The notes: generated from the letters alone by a model not told the origin. A stretch of DNA of 64,000 nucleotides from Humulus lupulus (GCF_963169125.1 NC_084802.1:15562896-15626895), one strand, 5' to 3'; shown: positions 1-11,937, numbered from the stretch's first letter. A program made the numbers and translations.

Positions 1-959
1 ATCTAACAAATAAATTTACTAACTTATTAATTCCTCGTGACTCCACTATAGACTCGAAATTGCACTCTTGAATTCATAGAACGCTCTATAACAAATATAG
101 AAACGCTATTAATTATCCATTGTTACAACCATAATTGTCACTCAATCCTCTATAGACGGTCTACAATGATATAGGACTAAAATATCGTTTTACCCCTCAT
201 TGTATTGTATCCTCAAAACACTTGGTTCCTTGTAAATGATATTTCAGTAAACTAATTTAATTACTGAAATGAGATCTCTATCATTTAACACCTTGAACCA
301 AACTAAAAGAAAACCATCGTTTCACTTCTTCATCAGAAGCTATAGATGTTCATATCTATGATTAACACTCCCACTCAATTATACTACCGAGTTCCTCAAG
401 ATGTAAGTATAGGCTAGTCCGTAGGGTAAGCTGGTAACGAACAAGTCAAAGAACTCAAATAATATAATCACTTAGAATACTAACCACTCATAATTGAGAT
501 TGAATTGACCTATGGTCAGCTATATGATATGACTAGAATAGATAATAACGGTATCTTTACTTATCTTATCAACTGTCAATATCGATCCAGTCCGATGTAA
601 CAAATACTTCCGATCATATCTACTTTGCTAATGTTCTGGAAAGAACATAACACTGTAATGTGTAAGTAGATCATATCGTAGATTGGCAAGTCAGTGTAAA
701 TCCGGTGCACTGACTAATCTTAGGACTAACTTCTTTTGAACATATAATCATATTTATATTCCACTGTGATTACGTCACTATAAATAAGATTAGATATATG
801 CTCGGGATTTAATAGAAGTTTATATTAAACAAATAATCATGAAAATAAAACATGTGAGCAAAGTGATTGACCAAGTCAATAAATGATTTCTATTTTTTTA
901 TTGATAATAAAATGAGATTACAAAGAATTTGGGTTTTAATTAGGGCATAAAACCCAACA
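1..959 (-). repeat. 3' LTR of the copia element (partial)
   Basis: The sequence matches 8318-9274 with scattered substitutions and small indels. It ends AACCCAACA at 959, corresponding to AACCCTAACA at 9274. About 900 bp of this LTR lie beyond the window start. The visible differences between the two LTRs show that the insertion is not recent. Confidence 0.93.
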
Positions 960-975
960 AACTCCCACTTGTACT
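960..975 (-). promoter_or_regulatory. Polypurine tract of the copia element
   Basis: On the minus strand, CAAGTGGGAG sits directly before the LTR start TGTTGGG. A purine run at this place primes plus-strand DNA synthesis in LTR retrotransposons. It also confirms that the element reads on the minus strand. Confidence 0.75.
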
Positions 976-983
976 AATTGAAA

Positions 984-1398
984 CTAATGCCTTAATTTTA
1001 CTAATCTCATTTCTTTGATATGCTTATCAAATGTAGCTTCTGGTAGTGTCTTTGTAAATGGATCCGCAAGATTTTATTCAGTTGCAATCTTCATAACCTT
1101 CACTTCTCCCCTGCACATTTTCTCGAATAATGTGATACTTCCTTTCTATATGCTTACTCCTCTTGTGACTTCGAGGTTCTTTCGAGTTGGCTATCACTCT
1201 TGTATTGTCACAAAATAACACAAGCGATTTATCCATTTTTGGAATAACACCAAGATTCGAATAAAACTTCTTTAGCCAGACTATTTCCTTAGCTGATTCA
1301 GACGCGGCTATGTACTCAGTCTCCATGGTGGAATCTGAGATTGTAGACTGCTTTATGGTTCTCCAAATCACAGCTCCACCCCCAAGAGTAAACACCAT
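984..1398 (-). pseudogene. Copia RNase H segment
   Basis: The stretch shows GAVIWRTIKQSTISDSTMETEYIAASESAKE, a typical copia RNase H core with the D-E pair, then CDNTRVIANSKEPRSHKRSKHIE. After a frame change near 1110 the tail LADPFTKTLPEATFDKH follows and ends at TAG 984-986. It is in a different frame from the RT block. Confidence 0.88.
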
Positions 1399-1528
1399 TC
1401 CAGAAGTAGACTTCCTGTCATCGACATCAGTCTGAAAATCTAAATCGGTGTAGCCTACATGGTTCAGAACACCACCCTTTTAGACTAACATATAATCTCT
1501 AGTCTGTCTCAAATACTTCAGGATATGC

Positions 1529-2667
1529 TTAACTGCTATCCAATGTTCCGGTCCTGGGTTTGACCGATACCTGCTCACTACTCCCACTGCATAGCAGAAT
1601 TCTGGTCAAGTACACAACATAGCATACATCAGATTTCCAACTCCAGATGCGTAAGGAACTTTTCTCTTCGGGAGTCTGGGGAGACTGCTTCTTTGAAAGA
1701 TGAATTCCATGGCGGGACGGTAGACGCCCTTTTTTGGGATTTGTCATTGAGAAACGTTCAAGCACTTTATATATGTAAGCTGCTTGAGATAGAGCTAAGA
1801 GTCTGTTCTTTCTATCCCTAATGATCTGGATACCTAGAACATAACTTGCTTCACCCAAATCCTTCATCTGGAATTGAGTGCTCAACCAATTCTTCACATC
1901 TGATAATTTCTTAACATTGTTTCCAATGAGTAAGATATCATCTACATAAAGAACCAGGAATACCACTATTTGATTTGCCTTTAGTTGGTAAACACAGGAC
2001 TCATCAATTGTTCAAAGCCATAGGTCTTGATTATTTCATCAAACCTAAAGATTCCAGGAACGAGAAGCTTGCTTAAGTCCATAGATGGACCTATTCAACT
2101 TGCAAACTTTTCCTTCTTGTCCAGCTACTTTAAATCCTTCTGGCTGATCCATATAAATGACTTCGTCAAGCTTTCCATTAAGAAAAGCTGTCTTGACATC
2201 CATTTGCCAGATCTCATAGTCGAGAGCGGCTGCTATGGATAGGAGGATGCGAATGGATTTGAGCATGGCTATCGGACTAAAAGTTTCCGCATAGTCCAGG
2301 CCTCCTCTTTGGGTATAACCCTTTGCCACTAATCGAGCTTTATAAGTCTCAATACTTCCATCAACACCTTGTTTCTTCTAGTAGATCCACTTGCACCCAA
2401 TGGCCCTAAAGTCACTAGTTGCTTCTACAAGATCCCAGACGGAATTTGAGTACATGGACTCCATTTATTGTTTCATGGCTTCGAGCCATAGTTCCTTTTC
2501 AAGTCTAGGCATTGCGTGTTTGAAAGAAAATGGATCATCATCACTAGTGTCACCAACAACCATATTGGTTTCACCATCCAAACCATAGCGAACTGGGTTC
2601 CTAGAAACCCTCCCACTACGACGAGGCTTAGTGACTGTTTGCTCAGGAACAATGGTACTTTCTTCAT
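1529..2667 (-). pseudogene. Copia reverse transcriptase segment, broken
   Basis: The RT starts after a linker and shows [13 protein letters not shown] and [14 protein letters not shown] near 2150-2300, [12 protein letters not shown] near 2060, and the catalytic YVDD box in LYVDDILLIGNN near 1930-1950. The two main blocks (2045-2329 and 1529-1966) share one frame but are split by a stop around 2045. The linker near 2380-2670 contains stops and a frame change. The RT is inactive as encoded. Confidence 0.9.
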
Positions 2668-2719
2668 TTAAATCGACTTGCGTCGGTTGGACATGAAGAG
2701 TGGGAATTTCATCATCAAC

Positions 2720-4129
2720 TTACGTTGATGACGATGGAACATTGGTTGGAGTCAATTCTTTAACCATCTCCTCTAAAACCACTTTGCTGGGAGGTTTAAA
2801 GTTTTGGACATAGTCATTTTCCAAAAAAGTAGCATTTGTAGAAGTAAACACTTTCTTTTCGGAATGACTATAGAGAAGTCCACCCCGAGTACCTTTAGGA
2901 TAGCCAAAAAATATGCAAACTTCAATTCGCAGTTCTAGCTTTCCATCCTTTTTCCTCAAGACGTGAGCGGGACACCCCCAGATTCTATAATGGCATAAAC
3001 TAGGTTCACGACCATTCCAGCGTTCTAAAGGTGCTTTGGGGATTGATTTATACAGCACGACATTGAGAATGTCATTTGTGGTTTCAATTGCATTTCCCCA
3101 GAACGAAGTTGGTAGAGTTGAGTAACTAAGCATGCATCTAACCATTTCCAATAAAGTTCTATTCCGGCGTTCTGCGACACTGTTTTGTTGTGGAGTACCT
3201 GGGGCAGGAAGTTGTGATAAAATCCCAAGTTCAGTTAAATGATCTTGGAACTGCATATCCAAATATTCTCCACCCCTATCAGATCGCAAGATCTTTAACG
3301 TTTTACCTAATTGGTTCTGAGCCATTGCTAGGAATTCCTGAAACTTTGAAAATGTTTCTGATTTCCTATGCATTAGGTAAAGATATGAGTATCTAGAGTA
3401 ATTGTCAATGAAAGTGAAGAAATACTCAAAACCACCCCTGGCTTGTACATTCAAAGGTCCACAAACATCTGAATGCACAAGACCAAGTGGTTCTTTGGCC
3501 CTATCACCCTTTGCAGATAATGGACGCTTGGTCAGTTTGCCTTCTAGACAAGATTCACAGATAGGTAATTCACCTAAGGTGAGTTCCCTCAAAGGTCTAT
3601 CCTTTGTAAGTCTTTGAATCCTATCATAGCAAATGTGACCTAGTCTCAAGAGCCATAAATACGTCATATTATCGTTATCGGTCTTTTGACGTTTATTGGT
3701 CCTAGGTTTAGCTACTTTGAATAAATCATTATTAAGAGCGAGGGGTTCGTTAGGTCGCAGAATATAAAGCCCGTTTTCCAAACATGCAATACACAATTGT
3801 GATACATTGAAAGAAATAGATATATTAAAACTTGTGAAAGTCATAACAAATCGTTCTAATTGCAACATGGAAACTGAAATTAAATTTCTACTAAAATCCA
3901 GAATAAAAAATACATCTTTTAAAATTAAAATTTTATTTCCGAACTTCAAACGAGCTCTTCCTCTAGCTTGGACCGCAATGAACGCTCCGTTCCCAACTCT
4001 AAGCTTTAAGCCGCCTTCGTTCACTTCCTCCCACGATTCAAGAAGCTGTAAAGAGTTACAAACATGGTCAGTAGATCCAGAATCAATAATCCAAACAGAG
4101 TTATCATTCTCTAAAACACATGTTTCCAA
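2720..4129 (-). pseudogene. Copia protease and integrase segment
   Basis: This 469-codon open stretch starts with the retroviral-type aspartic protease (WIIDSGSTDHVC; active site D-S-G near residue 17). It continues with the GAG-pre-integrase zinc-binding region (H-C pair around LGHICYDRI and CESCLEGKL) and the integrase core. Catalytic residues are visible: D in HSDVCGPL, D in RSDRGGEYL, and E in NSVAERRNRTLLE. This is the best preserved piece of the copia element and has no internal stop. Reading continues upstream in the same frame into gag. Confidence 0.92.
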
Positions 4130-4167
4130 GATAAATGAACTATAATCATTACCTTTGTTTTTATCTG

Positions 4168-5016
4168 CTAGAAACTTGGGGCAATCCTGTTTCCAATGCC
4201 CATTCTCTTTGCAGTGAAAACACTTACCTTTACCTTTCTTATTTTTCTTGTTCTTCCCCTTAGGCGTCTGTGCACTTGGTTGTGCACTCGCCTATGCAGG
4301 CTTGGGGTTGTTGTTTTGTCCACGTTTCCTCTTGTTTCCAGCTTTCGAAGACGAAGCTTGGATAGCTTCAGCCTTAGTTGGATCAACAGCAGCAGTAGTA
4401 GTTGTCTTCTTTTCTCCTCCCTTACTTGGTCCACCCATTATAGACTCAAAAGTCTGAAGCTCATTCATGAGCTGTGTCAGACGATAGTTGAGTTTATTCA
4501 ACACATAGTTGGTGGTGAATGGAAGGAAAGCTGCAGAAAGACTGTTAAGGATTAAGCCAACTTGAGTTTCCTCATCTATTATGGCTCCATGCAGTTCAGC
4601 TTCCTGAAAGTAGTTTGTCATCTTGATCAGGTGATCACAAACATGTTGAGAAGGTGCCATTCAAGCATTGGCATATTTATTGGTGGCCTCAAAACGAGTT
4701 TGCGCTGACTTGGCACCAAACATGTCTTGGAGCTGATCCATGATTTTGTAGGCTGTCTCGACATTCTCCATCTTTGTCTTGAGAGTGTTGACCATACTAA
4801 TCAACATGTAGTACCACGCCTTGTTGTTAGCTGCCTGCCAATGCTCATACTTGTCCCTCACAGACTTGGTAGCTCTTTCAGCTTGAATTTCCGGGGATTC
4901 CTTAGTCATGAAAAACTTGGAGTTGTCACCAATCAACACAATGTTGATGTTTTGCTTCCATTTAAGGAAGTTTTCTCCATTGAAAGTTGAGAAAGGATGG
5001 GAGTAGACACAGCCAT
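4168..5016 (-). pseudogene. Copia gag region with CCHC zinc knuckle
   Basis: Gag packages the element RNA into virus-like particles. The part upstream of 4661 carries a typical copia gag core (LKWKQNINI, then AERATKSVRDKYEHWQ and MDQLQDMFG). The part from 4660 continues with the EAELHGAIIDEETQVGLIL region. The nucleic-acid-binding knuckle CFHCKENGHWKQDC is encoded at about 4190-4235 in the same frame, downstream of the TAG at 4292-4294. Two nonsense codons interrupt this frame (TGA 4661, TAG 4292). Both are what C-to-T change of CGA and CAG would give. A one-base frame change separates the ATG at 5016 from the core. Confidence 0.88.
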
Positions 5017-7052
5017 AACTTAAAACTACAAATTACCAATAAAATAGAAATCAATCACATTTGCTCAATAAAACTTCTATTCACACATATTTCAAGAAAT
5101 AGCACAACATATACAAAAAATATGTAAGATATGAGAAAAAATACCAAAAATAATCATATCTCTATTTCTTTAGGTTTTTAACTAATCTATGATATCCTTG
5201 TCCCGGTTGGCGAGAGTAAAAAATACCACTAGTTAAATAGAGTTGTAAACTCATTTAATAATGGACACCACTATTAACAACCTACTATTCGATCAAAATA
5301 AGAAAACAAAATCTCTTATTTTATGAGCTAGACCCACGGTTTCAATAATCATAGATTTAGTCCTAGTAGTTACCATCGGGGTGAGTCTAGTAGAATTTGA
5401 CCTATAATTATCTATCTTTCGAAATCTAACCTTGTCAAAATAACTAATGAACACCTTCCGTAGGGGGACGAATCAAAGCGCCTTGAGGCCCCATTAAGCT
5501 ATTGGCTATGTTAAACCAACGGTGAAGATCGAATATAAATCTTAAGAAAAAAGCTCATTATTAAAATTAAAAATAGTATTTTTATTATTTATTTTTAGAA
5601 AATTAATGACTATGGTTTTCCAAAAAAAATAAACAGATTATATTTTTAAAACCAAAGTCCTATAATTTCTGAGTTAATTCTAAAGTGTCACATAAAAACA
5701 AATTCAATTAATTTAGAATTAATTTGTTGCTAATCAATATTTAGGTTTAACTAATATAATGAACCTATACAATTAAGTCCAACTCAGGTAAATGGGCCTT
5801 AACAATTGGACTTGTATGGAGGAGGGCTGGGTCGAGTATGTCGTTCCCACTACAAAGGCCCCCTATCTTCTATACAAGGTCCAAAAGACAGGAATTTAAA
5901 CCTTCGTTTTATTAATTGTTATTAATTGATTAGGCCCACTATAGTCATGCAAAGCAAATGGGCATTCACAAGTGGAATCACCCACAAGAGAGGAATTTAA
6001 ACTTTACATTTTCTAATGAGTCCAAATAAAACCTATCATTTTATGAATATTTTATTTGGCAAAAATACCACATATCTAACAAACATATGGGCCACTATAT
6101 GCATATAAGCCAAATTTCAAAAATACCACATATAGTGCAAACAGACATGTTATAATTGGATGAGCCTAATCATGTTACTATATGAGCAATTCTATGAATT
6201 TATGCAAAAATACCACAATTAATTTCATTTGCAAAAATACCACAATTAATTATCTAGAATTTAAAAAAAAAATTCAAATTAATTAAATTTTTACAAAAAA
6301 TAAGTCAATTTAAATGAAATTTATCAACAATTAACAATAGTTAATTTAAATTTCATTTATCAACAATCAACTTGGTTTTAGGTTAATTTGAAAAAAAATA
6401 TTAATTTAATTTAAATAGGATTTATCAACAATTAATCAAAGTTAATTTAAATCCTATTTATTAAAAAAAATATTTTATTAATTGGCTGAAAAAAATACAT
6501 TTTTCAAAATTTAACCAATTTTAAAATTTAAAATCAATATCTTAACTATTTTCCAAAATATCTTGTGTTGTTATAACTATTAGCTAATATTTTAACCATT
6601 AAAAAATAAAATAAAATATAAATAGTTATAACAATCCTAAAATATCTCAAAATAGTTAAACAAATTCAAATATCCATAAAAATATCTAACTAACAATATT
6701 CAAATTTCAAATAATTTAAATATTAAAAACTATAGAATAAAAAGATATTTAAATTTTCAAATAAAGATTTAATAAAAATATCAAGAATTTAAAAGAAAAT
6801 ATCTTAAATATTTGATATCTTAATTATAATATTTTAATATATTAAAAGATTTAAAATTAATTTGTTAGTCTATTTTTAAATTTGAATTTGAATCTTTGTA
6901 GAAAATATCTAATTATTTAAATCTCAACTAACAAAAGTATCTTATTTAAAAAAATAATTTTAAATACAAAATCAAAATTGATATTTTTGGCTTTAATTAT
7001 AAATAATAAATTTCCAAAAGTCTTATTTTTCTTTAAATTAAAAAAAAATTCT

Positions 7053-7146
7053 GATGAACAGTACCACGGGGCTACTGTTCATCGCGTGCTGGTGGCTGGG
7101 CGTGCGCGCGCGACTGCAGGGATGCGCGCGCACATGGTAGCCAGTG
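7053..7146. other. GC-rich hairpin patch in the copia leader
   Basis: A perfect 11-bp inverted repeat, GATGAACAGTA and TACTGTTCATC, brackets a 9-base loop at 7053-7083. A GCGCGCGC-rich stretch follows to about 7146. The surrounding 2 kb is strongly AT-rich, so the patch is compositionally distinct. In the RNA sense (minus strand) it lies about 270-360 bases from the LTR, where retroelement leaders can carry dimerisation or packaging stem-loops. That role is inference. Confidence 0.5.
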
Positions 7147-7400
7147 CAAAAAAATTTAAATTTTTTTTTTGAGCATTTTTTCAAACCAAAACCATTTTCT
7201 AATTAATTTTTAACATGTTTTACACAAAATAAAGCATATATAAAAATTAATATCATAGAAAACACAACAAAATAACCTAAAAATTGCTAATAATCACATA
7301 AAATCAATATGTTTCATAAAAACATGAAAACCATCCAATTATTCAAACATATCAAATAATCTAATTTTAAAGATGTTCATGCATGAAAATAAAGATTACC

Positions 7401-7416
7401 AAAGGATCTAATGCCA
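7401..7416 (-). promoter_or_regulatory. Copia primer-binding site (iMet-like, degenerate)
   Basis: The minus strand reads TGGCATTAGATCC two bases after the LTR end CCTAACA. It resembles the initiator-methionine tRNA primer site TGGTATCAGAGC used by most plant copia elements. Two or three positions differ. Confidence 0.6.
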
Positions 7417-7418
7417 GT

Positions 7419-9274
7419 TGTTAGGAAAAATCTATACAGGATCTTTATTTATTTTCTTATAGATCTAATATTAAACAAATTAATACGAGATAGCCTAAAA
7501 CATGTTTCTAAAATTGAATTCAAAGAGAAACAATTAATAGAATACTTATAGTATACGGAGGAGAATTAAAGAGTCCTTCCTTCAGTTTCTCTAACTCTTG
7601 TATCCTCTCCGTCGCAGAGTATTATCAAGAAACTGAATCGATCTTCTATTTTCTTCACAGTCTTCCAATGTATCCTTAGAATCACCTAGACTAGTGTGGG
7701 AAATTCTAACACATGAAATAGATATAGAGAGAAGAAAAGAAAATAACAAAGAGGCTTAGAAAATGACTTGTGTTTAGAGAGAATCTAAAACTATCAGAAA
7801 ATCTGACTTGTGACTTATCAAACTTATGTTTTGACTTCTCTCTAAGCACTCATTTTATAGACTCAATTAGGTCATTTAATTTAATTAAAAAATCAATAAA
7901 TAATAGCCAATTTAAAGCCCTATGTCGAAATTATCATGGACTTTAGGCCCGTGAAATTTCCCATTTGATTATAAGCCCATTGGACTTAAAATCAAGGCAT
8001 GTATTATTTTCTATTGATTTAATTAATTAAATACTTATTCAAATCCTTTATCAAATTAATTATTTATAATTTGAACCTTGATTTAAACTTATTTATTAAT
8101 TTAGATACCAATTTATCTTAATTAATAAATCTGCTATGATTTCTCTTTTCTTCTCAAAATTACACAACTCTGTGAAACTCTCCAAAATTGACCTGCTCAA
8201 CTTTGATAATTCTAATTGATAATTAAATCAATTAATTGAGACTATCTAGATGATTTTATCCAAGGTACAATGAGGACCATGGGCCTATGAAATCAAGCTC
8301 CAATAAGTTATCATAAATCTAACAAATAAATTTACTAACTTATTAATTCCTCGTGACTCCACTATAGACTCGGAATTGCACTCTTGAATTCATAGAACGC
8401 TCTATAAAAAATATAGATACGCCATTAATTATCCATTGTCACAACCATAATTGTCACTCAATCCTCTATAGACGGTCTACAATGAGATAGGACTAAAATA
8501 TCATTTTATCCCTCATTGTATTGTATCCTCAAAACACTTAGTTCCTTGTAAATGATATTTCAGTAAACTAATTTAATTACTGAAATGAGATCTTTATCAT
8601 TTAACACCTTGAACCAAAATAAAAGGAAACCATCGTTTCACTTCTTCATCAGAAGCTATAGATGTTCATATCTATGATTAACACTCCCACTCAATTATAC
8701 TACCAAGTTCCCAAGATGTAAGTATGGGCTAGTTTGTAGGGTAAGCTAGTAACGAACAAGTCAAAGAACTCAAATAATAAAATCAGTTAGAATGCTAACC
8801 ACTCAGAATTGAGATTGAATTGACCTATGGTCAACTATATGATATGACTAGAATAGATTATAACGATATGTTTACTTATCTTATTAACTGTCAATATCGG
8901 TCCAGTCCGATGTAACAAATACTTCTGATCTTATCTACTTTGCTAATGTTCTGGAAAGAACATAACACTGTAATGTGTAAGTAGATCATATCGTAGATTG
9001 GCAAGTCAGTGTAAATCTGGTGCACTGACTAATCTTAGGACTAACTTATTTTGAACATATAATCATATTTATATTCCACTGTGATTACGTCACTATAAAT
9101 AAGATTAGCTATATGCTCGGGATTTAATAGAAGTTTATATTAAACAAATAATCATGAAATAAAACATGTGAGCAAAGTGATTGACCAAGTCAATAAATGA
9201 TTTCTATTCTTTTATTGATAATAAAATGAGATTACAAAGAATTTGGGTTTTAATTAGGGCATAAAACCCTAACA
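7419..9274 (-). repeat. 5' LTR of the copia element (complete, 1856 bp)
   Basis: The LTR runs from TGTTAGGAAAAATC to AAACCCTAACA with matching inverted ends. Its inner half (8318-9274) matches bases 1-959. It contains a pyrimidine-rich stretch around 7560-7680 and AT-rich U3 sequence. No intact coding region is seen in it. Confidence 0.9.
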
Positions 9275-9297
9275 CTAATGCTTGGTTTTTGTCTCAG

Positions 9298-9707
9298 ATG
9301 TCCGAGGAACTCCGGCAGCTACACGAACACAGGCTCTATCTCTTCGACCAGGAGATTTCTGATATGGCCTGAGAACAAGGTACCTTTGAAGGTAATGCAA
9401 GGACGGGAGCCCAAGGGCTAGCTGGGGAGTCAGTCGTTCGTCCTGACAACCAAGTGGTAGAGAGGCCCGAAACGCCCGAAGATAGGGGGTTAACTGTGGA
9501 GGAGGTTAACAGAACCTCTCTTCCACACCCTACACAAACGTATGAGGGCAATGGGTTCGAAGTAGAGGATTACCGCACTCTGCTTCGACACCCCAATGGA
9601 ATTAAGGCTATCATGAGGCACTATTCGAGCGGAGACAAGTGTCTCATTTGCCTCTGTCGAGAGTCCGAAAGGGCGAACCGCAGCGTCAATGGACTGGGCA
9701 CCTATTT
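9298..9707 (+). pseudogene. Exon-like segment of unknown origin fused in frame to the Tat pol fragment
   Basis: A sequence like a splice acceptor (TTTTTGTCTCAG) is followed at once by ATG at 9298. The frame then stays open, except for one TGA at 9370-9372, up to the Tat sequence FEFYTIEQIPREQN that starts near 9708. The first part begins MSEELRQLHEHRLYLFDQ and includes a CLICLC cysteine cluster. I do not recognise the family. In element D the same pol position is preceded by archaeal-type RNase H, which is missing here. The fusion could be a captured exon, a piece of another part of the element, or a recombination scar. Confidence 0.5.
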
Positions 9708-11123
9708 CGAGTTCTATACAATAGAGCAGATTCCCCGAGAGCAAAATACGAATGCAGATGCCCTAGCCAGGCTCTCCACATCGACCGAGGTCGATGAGTT
9801 GAATGTTGTGCCAATCGAGCATCTGTCGAAACTCAGTATAAACGAGCCTGAATAGGAAGATGTCTGCATGATTAACTCCGAGCCAACTTGGATGACCCCA
9901 ATAGTTGATTACCTTGAAACCGACATTCTCCCAGCAGAACGGAACAAGGCTCGGAAACTGATGTATCAGATTCCCAGATACAATATTATGGAAGGAAGGC
10001 TATATCAAAGAGGATACTCTATGCCACTACTCCGATGTGTGACTCCACCCGAGGCCAAGAAAATCCTAGAAGAGATTCATGAAGATTTTGTGGGGACCAC
10101 ACTGGGGGGCATAGCCTATCAAAGAAAATTATACAACAAGGATACTTCTGGCCCACTATCAAAGCAGACTCATTTGATTATGTCAAGAGATGCGATAAGT
10201 GCCAATGGTTCGCTACAATCCCGCGAGCTCCACCTTCTGAGCTAACTATGATGACCTCCCCATGGCCATTTGCGGTCTGGGGAATTGATCTCATAGGTTT
10301 GTTGCCAACTGGCAAAGGAGGAGTTAAGTACGTAGTAGTCGCGGTAGATTATTTTACAAAGTGGACCGAGGCCGAACCGCTGGCAATGATTACCTCAAAG
10401 AAAGTCTTGGACTTTGTGGTAAAAAATATAATTTGCCGATATGGAATATCGAGGAAGATAGTATCAGATAACGGTACTCAGTTCGACAGTGATCTGTTTA
10501 CAAATTTTTGTGAGAAGAATGGGATAATGAAGAGCTTCTCCTCTGTTTCCCATCCCCAAGCAAGCGGACAAGTCGATGCTGTAAATAAGACTCTATTAAG
10601 TTCTATGAAAAAGAGATTGGAAGAAGCTAAGGGAAAATGGCCCGAGGAGTTGCCCCAAGTCTTGTGGTCCTATCGAACCACATCTCGTACTTCAACAGGA
10701 CATACCCCTTTTTCTCTGGCATATGGATGCAAGGCCATGTCACCAATCGAGGTCGAAATACCCACTATTCATAGCCATGCTTATGACCAAGCCTCGAACC
10801 AATCCCAGCTCAAAGTCAGTCTAGACCTGATCGAAGAAAGACGGGACGAAGCTCAGCTAAAAAATGCAGCATATCAGTAGCGAGCTACCCGATATTTCAA
10901 TAAAAAGGTTCGGGACAGGAAATTTGGATTGGGAGACTTGGTGTTAAGGTGTGTGTTCCTAGCTACGCGGGACCCAGCCGCTAGCGTGCTCGGGCCTAAT
11001 TTGGAAGGGCCTTGTCAAATCGAGTCAGTTATTCGACCTGGCGTCTACAAATTGGCAAGATTAAATGGAGAATTGGTACCACGAACGTGGAATGACGAAC
11101 ATCTGCAACCTTACTATCAGTAA
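9708..11123 (+). pseudogene. Tat integrase and end of RNase H, broken
   Basis: The fragment begins with the end of the RNase H region (PREQNTNADALARLS), continues with the integrase zinc-binding domain, then the core (VAVDYFTKW, VSDNGTQFD) and a C-terminal domain ending RTWNDEHLQPYYQ. Breaks are a TAG at 9853-9855, a frame change in the zinc-binding region (about 10090-10130) and a TAG at 10878-10880. The third catalytic acid is changed: the copy in D reads GQVEAMNK, whereas this one reads GQVDAVNK. It is inactive. Confidence 0.9.
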
Positions 11124-11340
11124 TATAGGAATGATGTTTCCTGTAACCATGCTTGTTTATCTTTACTAAGCTTCTAAAGTGTTCAATTCTGATAAAGTTC
11201 ATTTTTGTCCCAATATGATATATTTTTTGCAAACTCTCTTAATTTAATAACCAATGGTCACACTCATAGGATATTAAGGGGGCATCAGTGGTATACATAC
11301 TATAAATTTGAAAAAATTGCTCAAAAATAAGCACACACAA
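11124..11340. other. 3' untranslated stretch after Tat pol
   Basis: This noncoding sequence follows the pol stop. The part at 11200-11290 matches, in reverse, the region starting near 25447 in element D (CATCAGTGG side). That match is what shows where D resumes after the chromovirus insertion. Confidence 0.6.
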
Positions 11341-11860
11341 AAACAAGCAAATGTCTGGATCGTTAACTAGATTATTAAAAATAAAGTGTTTGGATATAAC
11401 CAAATGCGTGAGCTAAGATAATTTGGACCGTTAACCAAATTATATACAAAGTGATTGGATATAACCTAATGCGTGATCTAAGATAATTTGGACCGTTAAC
11501 CAAATTATATACAAAGTTTTTGGATATAACCAAATGCGCGAGCTAAGATAATTTGGACCACTAACCAAATTATATACAAAGTATTCAGATATAACCAAAT
11601 GCACGAGCTAAGATAATTTGGACCGCTAACCAAATTATATAAAAAGTGTTTGGATATAACCAAATATGCGAACTAAAATTTGGACATAACCAAATTATAT
11701 AAAAACTAAGTGTTTGGATATAACCAGATACGCGAGCTAAAATTTGGACATAACCAAATTATATAAAATAAAGTTTCTGGACATGACTAGGTACGCAAAC
11801 CAGTACGATCTAGATATAACTAGATCGAAAGTATATAAGTGTATGGATTACAAACCAAAC
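11341..11860. repeat. 65-bp tandem repeat, about seven units, in element B
   Basis: The word TTGGATATAACC recurs with starts near 11386, 11451, 11516, 11581, 11646, 11710 and 11774. The spacing is therefore 65 bp for the first units and 64 bp for the last. Each unit also has a GAGCTAAGATAATTTGG block and CCAAATTATATA. The last units are shorter in the middle and more diverged. Tandem repeats between pol and the 3' LTR are known in Tat elements such as Retand. Element D lacks the repeat because that segment is deleted there. Confidence 0.9.
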
Positions 11861-11937
11861 ACGACTGTTATACCCAAAGATTGGAGAATGCATCCTAGGG
11901 GGCTAAGGAGAATGCATTCTAGGAGAGCTAAGGGGAG

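Larger units (their letters stand above)
984..5016 (-). pseudogene. Copia gag-pol polyprotein, multiply broken
   Basis: A single gag-pol frame can be followed on the minus strand from a candidate ATG at 5016-5014 to a TAG at 984-986. Most of it lies in one frame (gag body, protease/integrase, RT). Frame changes occur near the N-terminus (about 4990-5013), in the pre-RT linker (about 2330-2670) and in RNase H. In-frame stops include TGA at 4661-4663, TAG at 4292-4294 and TAG at 2378-2380. The protein ends with a LADPFTKTLP-type tail typical of copia RNase H. It would have encoded all enzymes for copying and inserting the element, but cannot do so now. Confidence 0.92.
5017..7418 (-). other. 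Long untranslated leader of the copia element
   Basis: This is the 2.4 kb between the primer-binding side of the 5' LTR and the gag start. It is very AT-rich, with recurring words such as CAAAAATACCAC and AATTTAAAT, and has no coding signature in any frame. Long leaders of this kind are seen in several plant copia lineages. One GC-rich patch (7053-7146) stands out and is listed separately. Confidence 0.7.
1..9274 (-). mobile_element. Ty1/copia LTR retrotransposon, minus strand, left LTR cut by window edge
   Basis: Two long direct repeats bracket a copia-type coding region: bases 1-959 match about 8318-9274. The right copy is complete, runs TG...CA with ends TGTTAGG and CCTAACA, and is 1856 bp. 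Protein order, read on the minus strand, is gag zinc knuckle, aspartic protease, integrase, reverse transcriptase, RNase H, which is the copia order. A primer-binding-like site lies next to 7419 and a purine tract next to 959. The element is dead: the gag-pol frame has several stops and frame changes. The left target-site duplication is outside the window, so the TSD cannot be tested. It appears to be inserted in, or next to, the Tat element that resumes at 9275. Confidence 0.95.

Noticed and set aside
6978..7172. 64-codon gene at the GC-rich patch
   Set aside because: It only crosses the hairpin island inside the copia leader and has no domain or homologous copy in the window.
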